From Brassica napus (Eukaryota; Streptophyta; Magnoliopsida; Brassicales; Brassicaceae): a DNA stretch of 64,000 bases. Where the stretch lies: positions 17,377,389-17,441,388 of the forward strand of contig NC_063436.1 in assembly GCF_020379485.1 (NCBI RefSeq), given 5' to 3'. Position 1 is the stretch's first letter, and each line of letters starts with the position of its first letter. The notes below the pieces were generated by a model that was given only the letters and a program-made list of their open reading frames with translations, was not told where the DNA came from and made no database searches. Shown here piece after piece: positions 11,664 to 24,232 of this stretch. The translations under genes were made by a program, and so were the position numbers.

Positions 11664-13439
11664 ATGGCTCCAACACTCTCTACCTTTCAATTCGCAGACC
11701 CAGCTGAAGTAACCGAGTTCGTAGTCAACAAAGGAAACGGCGTGAAGGGTTTATCAGAAACAGGGATCAAAGCTCTTCCCGACCAATACATTCAACCATT
11801 CGAAGAACGTCTCATCAACAAATACGTCAACGAAACAGACGAGGCCATTCCCGTCATCGACATGTCCAACCCCGAAGAGGAGAAAGTCGCTGAAGCTGTA
11901 TGTGATGCTGCTGAGAGATGGGGTTTCTTTCAAGTGATCAACCATGGAGTTCCTCTTGAAGTTCTTGACAACGTGAAGGCTGCAACTCATAGGTTCTTTA
12001 ATCTCCCTGTTGAGGAGAAGAGTAGGTTCACAAGGGAGAACTCATTGTCGACGAATGTAAGGTTTGGAACGAGTTTTAGTCCTCGTGCAGAGAAAGCTCT
12101 TGAGTGGAAAGATTATCTCAGTCTCTTCTTTGTCTCTGAAACTGAAGCTGAAAAGTACTGGCCTGATGCTTGCAAGTGAGTTCAAAAGTCACTCTTCCTC
12201 TGTTTTAGTTACTAATTCATATAGGTATGGGTGTTCAGTACCAGTTCGGGTTTGAATCATGTTTTCTGATTTTCGAACTCAACTTTCTAGATCTATTCGA
12301 GTTTTATATACGTGGGATCGGGTTCAGTTAATATACTTCAGGTTCTGATATATTTTTATAACTATCTCTAAAACCCATTTTCAATCCAACTTATTTCGAG
12401 TTCGGTTAATAATACTTCGGATTAATCTAGTTTTAGATATCATATCAAAATGAACATATATCATATCAAAATGAACATAGAATTTAGTATTAAAGATACT
12501 TATTTAGGTTTTGAATATTTTACCTTTTAAATATCATATCAAAATAATTATGTAATTAAGTATTTGAAATACTTAATATTTCTACGATTTTCATGTCTAG
12601 TTTATTTTATTTATTCAGACTTTTGAGGTTTTTGGAGTTTCTTTTTCATTCGATAAATAATATTTCAAGTACATGTATATTTTATACCATTCGATATGAT
12701 TAATTCGAATACTTTTACGACTAGAGTCATATATGAATTCAAGTCTTTCCATTCGGATTCGGTTCAGATCTCATGGTTCGGGTTTTTGCTTAGACCTAAA
12801 TTCACATATATAGTTATCGATTTTGATTTGTGTTCAAAATTTTTTTTTATTGATTTTGATTATAGGAACGAAGCTCTAGAGTACATGAACAAGTCCAAGA
12901 CAATGGTGCAGAAGCTTTTAGAGTATTTAGGGAAGAATCTCAACGTGAAAGATCTAGACGAGACCAAAGAATCACTCTTCATGGGTTCAATTCGAATCAA
13001 CCTCAACTACTATCCCATCTGTCCTAATCCCGACCTAACCGTTGGTGTTGGTCGTCACTCAGACGTCTCTTCCCTCACCATTCTCTTACAAGACCAGATC
13101 GGTGGTCTCCACGTGCGTTCTCTATCCTCAGGGAACTGGGTTCACGTGCCACCGGTTCCTGGATCTTTCGTGATCAACATCGGAGACGCCATGCAGATCT
13201 TGAGCAATGGTCGTTACAAGAGCGTGGAGCATCGTGTCTTAGCCAACGGTAGCAACAACAGAATATCGGTTCCTATTTTCGTGAATCCAAAACCAGAGTC
13301 CGTGATTGGTCCTCTTCCTGAGGTGATCGCAAATGGAGAGGAACCGGTTTATAGAGACGTTGTGTACTCTGATTACGTCAGATACTTCTTCAAGAAGGCA
13401 CACGACGGAAAAAAAACCATCGATTTCGCCAAGATATGA
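11664..13439 (+). CDS. F6'H1: Feruloyl-CoA 6'-hydroxylase (2-oxoglutarate dioxygenase)
   Basis: Two exons, 11664-12175 and 12866-13439, give 361 residues, the usual length for this enzyme. The enzyme hydroxylates feruloyl-CoA at the 6' position using Fe(II) and 2-oxoglutarate, the committed step to scopoletin and related coumarins used in iron acquisition and defence. The DIOX_N part is at about residues 60-160. The iron triad is His235 and Asp237 (GRHSD) and His293 (VEHR). The 2-oxoglutarate Arg303/Ser305 lies in RISVP. The N-terminus [20 protein letters not shown] is characteristic. An in-frame ATG at 12696 lies inside the 690-bp intron and is not a start. The intron holds a degenerate GGTTCGG-rich repeat. 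Coumarin genes are often iron- and stress-regulated, but no specific cis-element is assigned here. Confidence 0.95.
12225..12860. repeat. GGTTCGG-rich dispersed repeat inside the F6'H1 intron
   Basis: The stretch begins with atgggtgttcagtaccag and carries many diverged tTCGGgTT, TTCGAGTT and TTCGGATT motifs. It fills most of the intron. The same composition occurs near 29.3-29.9, 52.4-53.5, 54.7-55.0 and 58.05-58.66 kb. Confidence 0.45.
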
Positions 13440-13884
13440 TCACAATGAGACCTAAAAGGAGTTTGATGTCTTGTTTTGTTTCCTATTTGTGTTTGTGTAA
13501 GCGAATAAAGAAGAAAGAAGACAGACATATGATGTCTTCTTGAAACTTTGTTCAGTATTGTTTTGTATAACGTGTCACAGAAGCAAGAAGTAACCTTTAT
13601 AATTAGTGGTTACAAAGACAGATGAGATTGACTTCAATGTTCAGACCACAACACACTTATTGTTCATAGACATGTCTACAGAGGATACATAAGGTTCAAA
13701 TCTTTTTTTTTGTCTCATTCGATTATAAATACATTTTTATAAAACCGTGATGAAAGGCCTTTGCCACCTAGTTTAAATGGTAAAGGAGTTCCGCGTACCC
13801 AAATCCAAAGCTTCGTGGGATTTGTCTTTTATACTAGAAATTCTTTGGGATCTCCACGGTTATCGTAAGAAACTGTGATAATAC
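13440..13884. other. F6'H1 3' flank, source of two local copies
   Basis: Contains the 3' UTR. Bases about 13490-13600 recur at about 16640-16785, and bases about 13590-13705 recur inside the PUT4 intron at about 18085-18200. From about 13740 the sequence is unrelated up to the tandem array. Confidence 0.6.
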
Positions 13885-16640
13885 AAACGTGATCTCTAAC
13901 AATAAAAAAATATGATAGGATATCATGTTAATTTCACATTATTCAACTATACTTTCACAATCAATTACAAAAAAAGTTAGAAGAAATCAATGAGAAAGAT
14001 AAACAAAACATAATGTGAACGACAAACCAAATCTAACCGTCAAAAACATGACAAGACACCATGTTTGATTAGTTTCACATCATGCAATTATGCTTTCATA
14101 ATAAATCCTACAAAACCTTAGTGAAAAACGTTTTAAATCAAAACCGTTTAGAAAGAAAAAAACTGGAAAACATTCGAAGATAAATTAGGTAAACGAATCA
14201 TAATGCAAAGACAAACCAAACATGATATTTCTGACAATTTAAAACATGATAAAATACCATGTTTGATTAATTTCCCGCTATGCGATTATGCTTTCATAAT
14301 CAATCCTAGAAAAAAAACAACCATTTAAATCAAAAGCTTTTAGAAGAAAAAAAATTGGAAAATATTCGAAAATCAATTATAAAGGTAAACAAACAAAACA
14401 TTGTATGAATATAAACTAAACATGATATCTTAAAAACACAACATGATACCATGTTTGATTAATTTCACATTATGCAACTATGCTTTCGCAATCAATCATA
14501 CAAGAACTTAGGTAAAAAGTAAAAACATTTCAAATCAAAAGCTTTTAGAAGGAAAAAATTGGAACAATTCAAAGATCATTTAGAAAGCAAAATAAACATA
14601 ATGTGAAAACAAAACAAGTATGATATCTCTAACAATCAAAAATTGACAGGATATCATATTAGATAAGTTTCACATTATGAAATTATGCTTCGTTAATTAA
14701 TCATACCATTTTTAAAAAAACTGTAATAAATCAAAAGCTTTTAGAAAGAATTTCTTTTTATTGGAAAATCTGGAGATCAATTAGAAAGCTTAAAAAACGT
14801 AATGTAAATACAAAATAGATATGATATCTATAACAATAAAAAAATATGACATAATATCATGTTCGATTAGTTTTACATTATGAAATTATGCTTCCTTAAT
14901 GAATCATACAAAAACTTAGGAAAAATGTTTTAGATCAAAATATTTTAGAAGGAAACAAATTTGGAAAATTTCAGAAATCAATTATAAAATAAGATGAACA
15001 TAATGTGAAGGTAAAACAAACATGATATCTCTAACGATCAAAAATATGATAGGATATCATATTTGATTAGTTTCACATTATGCAATTTTATGCTTCATTA
15101 ATCAATCATACAAAAACTTAGAAAAATGTTTTAAATCAAAACCTTTTAGAATGAAAAAAATGAAAAATGGCGATCAATTAGAAAGCAAATCATTCTTAAG
15201 AAATTATGAAAAATATGACATAATATTATTTTCATTGGTTTTACATTATGAAATTATGTTTTCTTAATCAATCATACAAACACTTAGGAAAATGTTTTAA
15301 ATCAAAAGATTTTAGAAGGAATTGTTTTTTGGAAAATTTGGAGATCAACTAGAAAGAAAAATAAACATAATTTGAAGACAAAACAAGCATGATATCTTTA
15401 ATGATCAAAAATAGTACATGATATCATGTTTGATTAGTTTCACATTATGCAATCATACTTCCTTAATCAATCATACAAAAACTTAGGAAAATGCTTTAAA
15501 TCAAAAGCTTTTAGAAGGAAAACAAATTTGGAAATTTTTTGGAAATCAATTAGAAAAAAATGAACATAATGTGAAGATAAAACAAAGATGATATCTCTAA
15601 CAATCAAAAATATGATATGATGTCATATTTGATTAGTTTCACATTATGAAATTATGCATCTTTAATCAATCATACAAAATCTTAAGAAACATTTTAAATT
15701 AAAACCTTTTAGAATGAAAAAATTGAAAAATGTGGCAATCAATTAGAAAACAAAATGAATATAATGTGAATACAAAACAAACATGATATCTCTAACGATC
15801 AAAATATGACATGATATCATGTTCGATTAGTTTCACATTATGAAATTATAGTTCCTTAATCACTCATACAAAAACTTAGGAAAATGTTTTAAATCAAAAG
15901 CTTTTAGAAGAATAACAAATTTTGGGTAAATCAAAGATAAATTAGAAGGCTAAATGAACATAATGTGAAGACAAAACAAACATGACATCTCTAACGATTA
16001 AAAAATATGACAGAATATCATGTTTGATTAGTTTCACATTATACAATTATGCTTCCTTAATCAATCATACAAAAACTTAGGAAAAACATTTTAAATAAAA
16101 ACCTTTTAGAATGAAAAAAGTTGGAAAAATTCAGCGATCAATTAGAAAGCATAATGAACATAATGTGTAGACAAAACAGATATGATATCTCTAACAATCA
16201 AAAATATGTCAGGATATCATGTTCAATTAGCTTCACTATATGTAATTTTGTTTCCTTAATCAATCATACAAAAACTTAGGAAAACATTTTAAATCAAAAC
16301 CTTTTATAATGAAAAGGTTTGGAAAAGTTCAGCGATCAATTAGAAAGAAAATGAATATAATGTTAAGACAAAACAAACATGATATCTTGAGGATCAAAAA
16401 TATGACAAGATATCATATATTCGATTAGTTTCACATCATGCAATTATGCTTCTTTAATCAATGATGCAAAAACTTAGAAAAAATGTTTTAAACCAAAATC
16501 TTTTAGAATGATTTTGTTTTTTGGAAAAATCGGAGATCAATTAAAAAACAAGATGTACATGATGTGAAAACAAAACCAAACATGATATCTCTAACGCTCG
16601 AAATAGACATGATATCATATTCGATTAGTTTCACATCAGG
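13885..16640. repeat. Tandem array of about 199-bp units, roughly 14 copies
   Basis: A recurring word (catacaaaaacttag and variants) starts near 14909, 15111, 15277, 15476, 15675, 15869, 16070, 16269 and 16467, so spacing is about 194-202 with one short unit of 166. Other marks in each unit are catgatatctctaac, gattagtttcacattatg and aaaagcttttagaa. Earlier copies (13.9-14.5 kb) are more diverged. There is no coding potential. The array separates the 3' ends of two convergent genes. Confidence 0.85.
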
Positions 16641-16867
16641 TTTTGTGTAAGGTAATAATGAATAAAGAAGAGAGACTTGTAATAATGATGTCTTCTTGAA
16701 ACTATGTTCTGTATTGTGTTGTATAACTATCATTAATCAATACAGTTTCTCTTTTATCAGAGAGAGACTTACGTGTTACAGAAGCAAGAACTTAAAACCC
16801 TAATTAGTAGCTTTGACTCAGAGTCTTGTTTGACAAGAATATGTTCTGTTTAGTTCTTTCTTAATTA

Positions 16868-18738
16868 TCATGAGTCATGATCTTCTTCATGTTTTGGATG
16901 TTGTTCTTCATTGACATAATCAAGATGATCAACATCTTGGTTGAATTCAAAGATCTTCTTCTCCCTGAAGTAATTGATCAAGAAGTACCAACCAACTGAT
17001 CCTACCGCCATTATACCGCAAATGAGGTACACAATCTTAGTAGCAAACACAATGATCAACATCAGAAACGCTGAAGGTACCAAGCACATAATCACTAATC
17101 CTGGTATATTCAGTGGGACACGGTAAGGTCTCTTTAGCTCAGGTAGCTTCTTTCTTAACCAAAGGAAAGACGCAAACTCAAGGTACATCCCTAACGTGTA
17201 CAAGAAGTTAGCCGAGGAGATGATGTCAGTGAAGTCCATGTAGGACAATCCGAGGGACATGAGAGCTGAGAGTAGAATCCCAACCCAAGGAGTGTTGAAC
17301 CATTTAGATCTTACCCCAAAGAACTTAGGCAAGAACCCTAGCTCCGCCATACCCTCCAGCTGATAAGCACTACTGCTTAACTGAGCTTCAAAGAGTCCTA
17401 TACTTGATAAGACAGCGCCAATCTCAATCCAGATCTTCAGCCATGTTCCTGCTATCATCTCAGCTGCTTCTGCGTGAAACCCTGTTTCCCATCTGCTCTG
17501 GTCCACCGAGACAGCACCAGTGACAGCCAAAAGAGGGATCAAGTAAGCTACACAAGTAAAGATCACAGCGACAAGAAGCGCCAAGGGGAATGTCTTCTGA
17601 GGGTTATCAACTTCCCCTGCAAGAGTGCTGACATTGTCCCAGAAGTTCAAGTTCCAGAAGAGTGTGTTGAAGTAGAGATTCCAATCCTTTTGCTTGTCTC
17701 CCAAGCTACCCCAGCGGTGAGGTTGGATTTTAGGGATTGCTATAGCCGACATGACGAGGAAAGGCGAGAGAGACACCAAGCCGAGAACAACGGCTGCGTA
17801 ACCGACAATGGCTAGGCCAGTGTAGTTTAGGAAAGATAAGACCACCGTTGATGCGAATATGCAGACGTTTCGTGGCCATCCTGATTCAAGAACAGGGAAT
17901 AGCTTCTCCAAGTATGTGACACAAAGGACAGGAAAGGAAGCAACATTGATTACACCACTCAGGTACTTCAACGAACCCATCATCGATCCTAAAAATGCGC
18001 CAAAAGCTCGATGCGCCCATATCACAAACCCTCCGTTGCCTGAGACAAAATGCAACCTAAATCAGGAAGTAGCTTCCTTGTACAAGAAGTAACCTTTAGA
18101 ATTAGTGGTTTCATACTCAAGATGAGATTGACTATAATGTTCAGACCACAACACACGCACTATTCATAGAAATGTCTACACTTGATACATTAAGTTCAAA
18201 TTTTTTTAGTCTCATTTTTGATAACCGGCTCAACATTTCTATCGATCATAGGACAAAAAAAATTAAACCCTTGAAATTCATATTTATCAAAATTTTAAAA
18301 AGTATTTACAATAATTTTTATATAAAGTTCGTGATGAAAAAGTAAAATAAATATATTTAAAATATTTTGGATTTTATTCTGTTTAAAATTTTAACATTTT
18401 TTATAAAACTATATAAAACTGGCTTGGACCTCACACCGTTTGTCCCCATCTCAACCGGCCCTGGACTTGATTATACCTGGAAATGCGGTGGAGAGTTCTG
18501 CGGTGATCAGGGCTTCAGGGACACTCCATATGAAAGGGAAAATGAGGAAACCGAGAATCGCTAGAAGCGGTCCAGCCGCTTGAACCGCCGGTTCTTCACC
18601 AAACGGCCCACCCGCGACTTCGAAGTAAATAAGGAAAATCAAAGGGACCAAAGTCAGTTTCTTTGCCGCTGGTCCGCTTGAATCGGTGGTTGTTACTGGG
18701 AGCTCGTGGCTCGATCTTGATGTTTCTGTTGTTTCCAT
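16868..18738 (-). CDS. PUT4: Polyamine/L-amino-acid permease (LAT/PUT family)
   Basis: Two exons on the minus strand, 18477-18738 and 16868-18039, encode 477 residues. APC-superfamily permease with about 12 membrane helices. The first helices contain the family block [20 protein letters not shown], and [13 protein letters not shown] follows directly after the splice. The remaining helices run to residue about 440 before a short acidic, His-rich cytosolic tail. The family imports polyamines and related cations such as paraquat at plasma or internal membranes. The substrate here is inferred from resemblance to At3g13620. The 437-bp intron carries a copy of the F6'H1 3' flank. The 3' end faces the tandem array and F6'H1. 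Confidence 0.9.
18085..18205 (+). repeat. Copy of F6'H1 3'-flank sequence in the PUT4 intron
   Basis: About 120 bp starting caagaagtaacctttagaat match 13590-13705 in the same orientation, including gatgagattgact, atgttcagaccacaacacac and atgtctaca, with scattered mismatches. It lies wholly inside the intron and adds no coding sequence. Confidence 0.75.
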
Positions 18739-19777
18739 TAATGTTTTTCTTACCTAATTGGATTCAGATCAAGGATTCTTAAAGTTACAGAATACAAAAC
18801 TATTTAAGGAACGTGTTCGTGTTGCAAGTAATTTGTTAGTCAGTTGGAGCCTTGGAGGTATCAGACCGAAGCTTAGCTGAATATTTGGAACCATCCAAAC
18901 TCAATATGTTTTGTTCTTATATCATAAAAAAATATCAATCAATTTATTTTTTATTATTCTTTTTGGTGATAGATCAATCAATACTCCACGTTTATCGCTG
19001 GGATTAAAGAGAAAGGGTTAGAGTTGTTTCCGGTGAAGTATGACTTATAATAGTAGTTTAGTGGTTTCACCACCCATCTTTCCACCTACTCCGGCTTGGA
19101 CTAGTGTTCATACAAAAGTTGAAAAAATAACTGAATATTCATTAACATGTGCATAGTGTAATCTCTAGTACCTACGTTATATATATGGTGCATAGACGGA
19201 AATGATCTTTGTCTATGATTTTAAACTTGCAGTTGAACCATTATAATTGGATACTACAAAGTTCAATCTATTTCCTTTTAATATTTTCTATAAAATTTTG
19301 AAGAGAGTAACAATGTTTTATAATGCCAGTAAAACATTATAATTGAAGAGAGTAACTATGTGAATGTTTTATAATTGTCACATAGTTTTCCAATAATTGT
19401 CTATGGCATACGAATGATTTCATGCTAACCGGAAACCATCACTGCCAAACCGGTTACACTACATCCCATATGAATGAACTAGGATTAAAGCAAACAGAAT
19501 CAAAGGTTACACTAACATAATAAATGTCACAAGTAGTATCACACAAACAAACAGAATAAATGTCACATAATTTTCCAATAAATGTTTATGAAATACGAAC
19601 AATTTCATGCTAACCGGAAACCAACACTGCCAAACCGGTTACACAACATCCAATACGAGTTAACTAGGATTAAAGCAAAACAGAATCAAAGGGACTTACA
19701 CATCCCAAGATAGAACACCTTAGTAGGTATATATGCATATGCATAAGCTCACTCTGACTCTCTCTTTAGTCTAGCAA
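18739..19777. other. Intergenic, PUT4 5' flank and ABCE1 3' flank
   Basis: The left part is the PUT4 promoter region. The right part contains a direct duplication with period about 184: the block from about 19378 to 19512 (shared atttcatgctaaccggaaac, gccaaaccggttacac, aactaggattaaagc) recurs at about 19562-19698. No gene is seen. Confidence 0.55.
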
Positions 19778-22436
19778 TCAATCATCTAAGAAGTAGTATG
19801 ATCCTGCAAGCTTTTGCTCTCTGTCCTTGGTGGACTCTAACTTGTTGATCCTTGGCCTGAAGTTAGTTGGATCTCGTCTGAATGTGATGTTCAGGTGCTG
19901 CAAAAGAACTAACAAGTTAGTTTAAGTTCATATAGGATTAATCTATAATAAACATGAATAGCGTTTGATTTACCGATAAGAAAAGGTTCATTCCACTAGA
20001 GAGCGACTGTGGAGAATGAGCAGTACACTTGACACCAGGTTGTCCTTCATACACAATGACTTTATCCGCAAGATAGGTCGCCATCATAAAGTCATGCTCA
20101 ACAACAAACGCTGTCTTCTTTGCGTGTAAGATGAACCGCTTTATGACTTTAGAAGCTGTGATCCTCTGCTCAGAGTCTAGATGTGCACTTGGCTCATCAA
20201 GCAGATAGATATCCGCAGGCTTACCAAGGCACAAAGTTATAGCAACCCTCTGCCTCTCTCCACCGGAGAGTTTGTTCACCGCTTGATCCAACAGCTCCTC
20301 AATCCGAAGCGGTTTCATTACATCCGACATAAACTGAGGATGCGTGTATGCATAGCGTATCCTATCATGTAGGAGCTGTCTCACTGTACACTCCCGCTTG
20401 GAATCGTTTCCTTGAGGCTTGTAGGACACGTTAAACTCTGGCATCTCTGACTCTACACCTTCTTCACTTGGGAACGCACCTGCCTGCATTAGTAAATAGT
20501 AATATACATTATAAAGGTTACATCCTTCCGAGTCTTAACCTACAAGGAACAGAGAAAACTCTACCAGCATCCTGATGAATGTTGTTTTCCCAGTACCGTT
20601 CTCCCCAAGCATCACAATAATCTGAGAGTCTGTGAACTCTCCTTCCATTACATCCAGCTTGAAGTCTCCAAGCTTCTTACTCATGTTAGGGTACTTGTAT
20701 CTTGCGTATGACTTCACTTCTCCATCACTCCCTTGTGGTGTATCAGAAACCTTGAAGGTCAGAGACTCATCTCTAAAACGCAAGTTTTCAGTGGGGACAA
20801 AACCGGCTAAGAACACATTGATTCCTTCTCGGACAGAGAAGGGGAGAGTCACGACACCATAAGCTGTCGGCTTTCCATACAAACAACAAACGAAGTCGGA
20901 CAAGTAGTCAAGTACACTGAGGTCATGCTCCACCACAATCACGTAGCTGCAAAGAACAACATCAGTGTATGTAAGGCATCACATTGAGAGAATCATTTAA
21001 GAAGATATGATGATAGAAACAAACTTGTCATGTTTGAGGAGGGAGCGTATGACGTCAGCAGCTTTGAGTCTTTGCCTCACATCTAAGAAGTTAGAAGGTT
21101 CATCAAAGACATATATATCTGCCTTCTTGAGGCACACTGCAGCAATAGCAAAACGTTGTAGCTCTCCACCAGACACTTGCGTTGCTTCACGGTCCAAGAG
21201 GTGGTTCAAGTCCATAGCGTCACAGATCTCTGCCATCATTCCTTTTTCGTCCAGCTTCTCAAGGACCGTCCCAAGCGTACCTTTAGCAACTTTTTTTATT
21301 GCATCAACATGTTGTGGCTTCATAGCAGTCTGCACACAAGAGGAGGCATCAAACTCAGCTTAATGGACTGCTTCCTTAGAAACATATATTATCTGATATT
21401 TATGAAGCCTTAAATATTTTTAGTTTAATCTTTCATAATTTTTTTGACAATTTAGATTCATTGTGACTTATGTGTAATAGCTCTTTAAAATTTAGAGATC
21501 AAAACAAATGTTATTCAAAATTTAGAGGTCAAGGCAAATGTTTTATCAGGCTGTGCCAAGAATCTGCCCTGATGGTGTCTACTCTCTACCATACCTTTAG
21601 TTTCTCTTCTACAAGGCGGATGAAATAGCTTTGAAGTTCTGAACCGCGGAAGTGTGCCAAAATTTCATGCCAGTCAGGAGGATTCTGCACAAGAAGTAGC
21701 ATTACATGTAACAGTTATATAATATAAGAGACATGTTCTTTGCACAAAACGAGATGTTTTACTTACATTGTATCTGCCAAAGTTTGGTTTGATTTTTCCA
21801 GCCAAGATTTGGAGGGCAGTAGATTTACCAATACCATTTGTTCCAACCAAACCTAGGACTTGCCCAGGCCTTGGCACTGGAAGCCTACAAAATCAAGAGA
21901 TATATATATTTCAGAGCACTAAAGAGAAATTATCAAACAGTATCCACAAGGCATTACCTGTGTAGTTTAAAACCATTTGAGTTATAGCGGTGGATTGTAT
22001 CTGTCTCCAAGTCCTTTGGGAGATTGATAATCTGAATAGCTTCAAAAGGGCATTTCTGTGATTTTACACGAGCAAATCTCACTTAGTGTAAGGGTGACAC
22101 ATTCATCGTAAGAATATATGTAGACTACGTACCTTAACGCAGATACCACATCCTATGCACAGCTCCTCTGACAAGAAAGCAGTCTTGGAAGCAGGAGTCA
22201 CCTCGATACAAAGTTTCCCTAGCGATATGCACACAAGTACACAACAGATCATGTTATGCACAAGCCTCTATAGCAATAGACATTACACGCAACAAAATAA
22301 GTTAGAACGAGAATGGAATGAGGAAACACGTACCTGTCTTGACTACAGGACAGCTCTTCTTGCACTCTTGGCGGCATTTCTTGGGCTTGCACCGATCGCT
22401 ATTCACGATAGCAATCCTCGTTAATCGATCCGACAT
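19778..22436 (-). CDS. ABCE1: ABCE1 ribosome-recycling ATPase (RNase L inhibitor-like)
   Basis: Nine minus-strand exons (22334-22436, 22133-22218, 21958-22055, 21767-21884, 21595-21684, 21025-21329, 20565-20946, 19974-20483, 19778-19897) join in frame to 603 residues, the normal ABCE1 size. Eight ferredoxin-type cysteines for two 4Fe-4S clusters are at 16, 21, 25, 29, 55, 58, 61 and 65. The first nucleotide-binding domain has Walker [10 protein letters not shown] (about 110-118) and signature VSGGELQR. The second has GENGTGKTT (about 381-389) and LSGGERQR. The conserved end [20 protein letters not shown] is present. ABCE1 splits post-termination ribosomes in the cytosol. The copy is diverged (for example KKVAKGTLG after the first domain) and looks closer to Arabidopsis RLI1 (At3g13640) than RLI2. 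Confidence 0.95.
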
Positions 22437-24232
22437 CCTTCAAGAATAATACTATGTACAAGTTTCACAACACACAAAAGATCAGAGACGTTAAATCGAG
22501 CAAATCTCGCACATGAAGTTAAAATCCATAACCTAGCGTGTGACAATAACTTGAAATATTCAAGTTGATTCCCAAACTTTTAAAATATATTATATAGACT
22601 CCATAGTCCAACTTATCATTTCTTTTATTAAATTAATTTTAAAATGTTTGTGATCCCCAAAATCCCAGATCCCACAAACAAAAAAAAATCTCATAGAATC
22701 TTTAGAGAAATAACTTTAATCAAAACAAAAATTACTATATATGAGCTGCATGAGAAAAAAAAAGAAGAAGAGATTGCCTCGATCAAACCGATTGAACTAA
22801 GGTTATATAGATACACCAAGGAATCAAGCTAGCGATCGTCGTGGATACGGAGAAAAAACAAAGGAGTATAAGAAGTGATCTAGTTACCAGTATATAGCAG
22901 AACGACGGTGACGAGGAAATCAAAGAATCTGAAGACGGAATCAGCTGAGCGGCCACGTACGGTGGGAGTTACAAACAAGAATATTAGGGTTTGAAGTTTC
23001 ATCTTAATTTATAATTCTCAAATACTTTTAAAATTTGAGGATCCGTTGACGAATGTCGATAGACGATTAAAAAAATGGAAACTTGCCTCGTCCGTTTATG
23101 CACACTTCTTAACCAATGAGCATGCGGAATAATATCCAGGTTGCTTTATTACAGCTCGTAAAATTAAAACATAACTCTACTGTTTCATGTTTGCGAACTT
23201 GTCCGTGTTAAACCAAAAAGCTCACTTTAAATGGGCCAATTTGGGCTCTTCAGCTAATTTAGTTATATGATTATGGGCCTCAACAGATTGTGTTCAGATT
23301 ATATTTCACTTTGTGGGCACTTTGTTAGAAAGCTCAATTTTATTTAATGCTAAAAAGTTTGTTAACAAAGGAACTTGTCGTTTGGTTTTGATGGGGTGGA
23401 AAATTATTAGAATTTAATTTATTTATCTAGATTTATGAGAGATGTCAACGTTTCACAACTTAAAGAGAGACACCAACCCAAACTACACCAAAACACTTTG
23501 ATAATGACCACCAAACATATACACCTATCGACAATCGTCATCATAAGTCATAAAGAGTTTGATTATAAAAAAGACTTGGAAGTATGAACTCGACCCGCGT
23601 AGGCGCAGACCATAACAAAAGGAAAAGGTTGACACATCGTCTAACCAAATTTATTCAGCAACCAGTAGTGCACTGCCACGTTATAAATATGGTAACAAAT
23701 ATTCAGTTAATTATGGCAAATTGCTCAGAACAAAATTACGTTGAGATAAATTAACATAAAATGAGTAGAATGGAAAAAACTAAACGGATCATTTTCCATT
23801 AGTTCATGAAGTAAATCAAGTGTTTAACCCAGAAGAATCTATAACTCAAATGAAATTTAAATAATCTAATAAGTACCTTTGCTTATTGAAATACTAACAA
23901 TCAAAACTAATTTAGTTCAAGATTATTTATTTTTTCAAACTTAAAGGGCACAGAAAAATTAAACTTAACATCCTTATAATCTTTTTTTTCTTCCTTTTTG
24001 TATGATTAGTTCGATAGAGATAAAGTAAGAATAAGACTTTTTATTCTCTTTAACTTTTATCCGGCCGGCGAATACGACTTATGGCGCAAAAAAATATTCA
24101 AATATTGACCCATGTTTTCTTGTGGCAAATATATCAACATATAGAAACTATTTCATGTACTTCTGTAGTCTATATAATACATATACACACCATCAACGAG
24201 ACATAAAACTCATACCACCACAATCCACACAA
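22437..24232. other. Intergenic, ABCE1 leader/promoter to dirigent gene
   Basis: A 5'-UTR intron of ABCE1 is likely: on the minus strand a donor-like CTG|GTAACT lies near 22888 and the coding exon begins close to 22440. Telo-box and site-II motifs are listed separately. The remainder, to the dirigent promoter with its TATATAATACATATAC stretch near 24171, is AT-rich and shows no gene. Confidence 0.55.
22984..23279 (-). promoter_or_regulatory. Telo-box and site-II motifs upstream of ABCE1
   Basis: Bases 22984-22992 read ttagggttt, which is AAACCCTAA (telo-box) on the gene strand. TGGGCC/T motifs (site II) lie at 23232-23237, 23242-23247 and 23274-23279. This pairing is typical of promoters of ribosomal-protein and translation genes in Arabidopsis, which fits ABCE1. 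Confidence 0.6.

Noticed and set aside
12696..13439. A 247-codon frame that seems to start a gene at 12696
   Set aside because: Its first 57 codons are intron sequence. The true second exon of F6'H1 starts at 12866 after a TATAG acceptor.
13885..16640. CRISPR-like array
   Set aside because: Whole units are repeated without unique spacers, in a plant nuclear genome.
13885..16640. Centromeric satellite (CentBr)
   Set aside because: The period is about 199 rather than 176, the array is only about 14 units, and it lies between ordinary genes.
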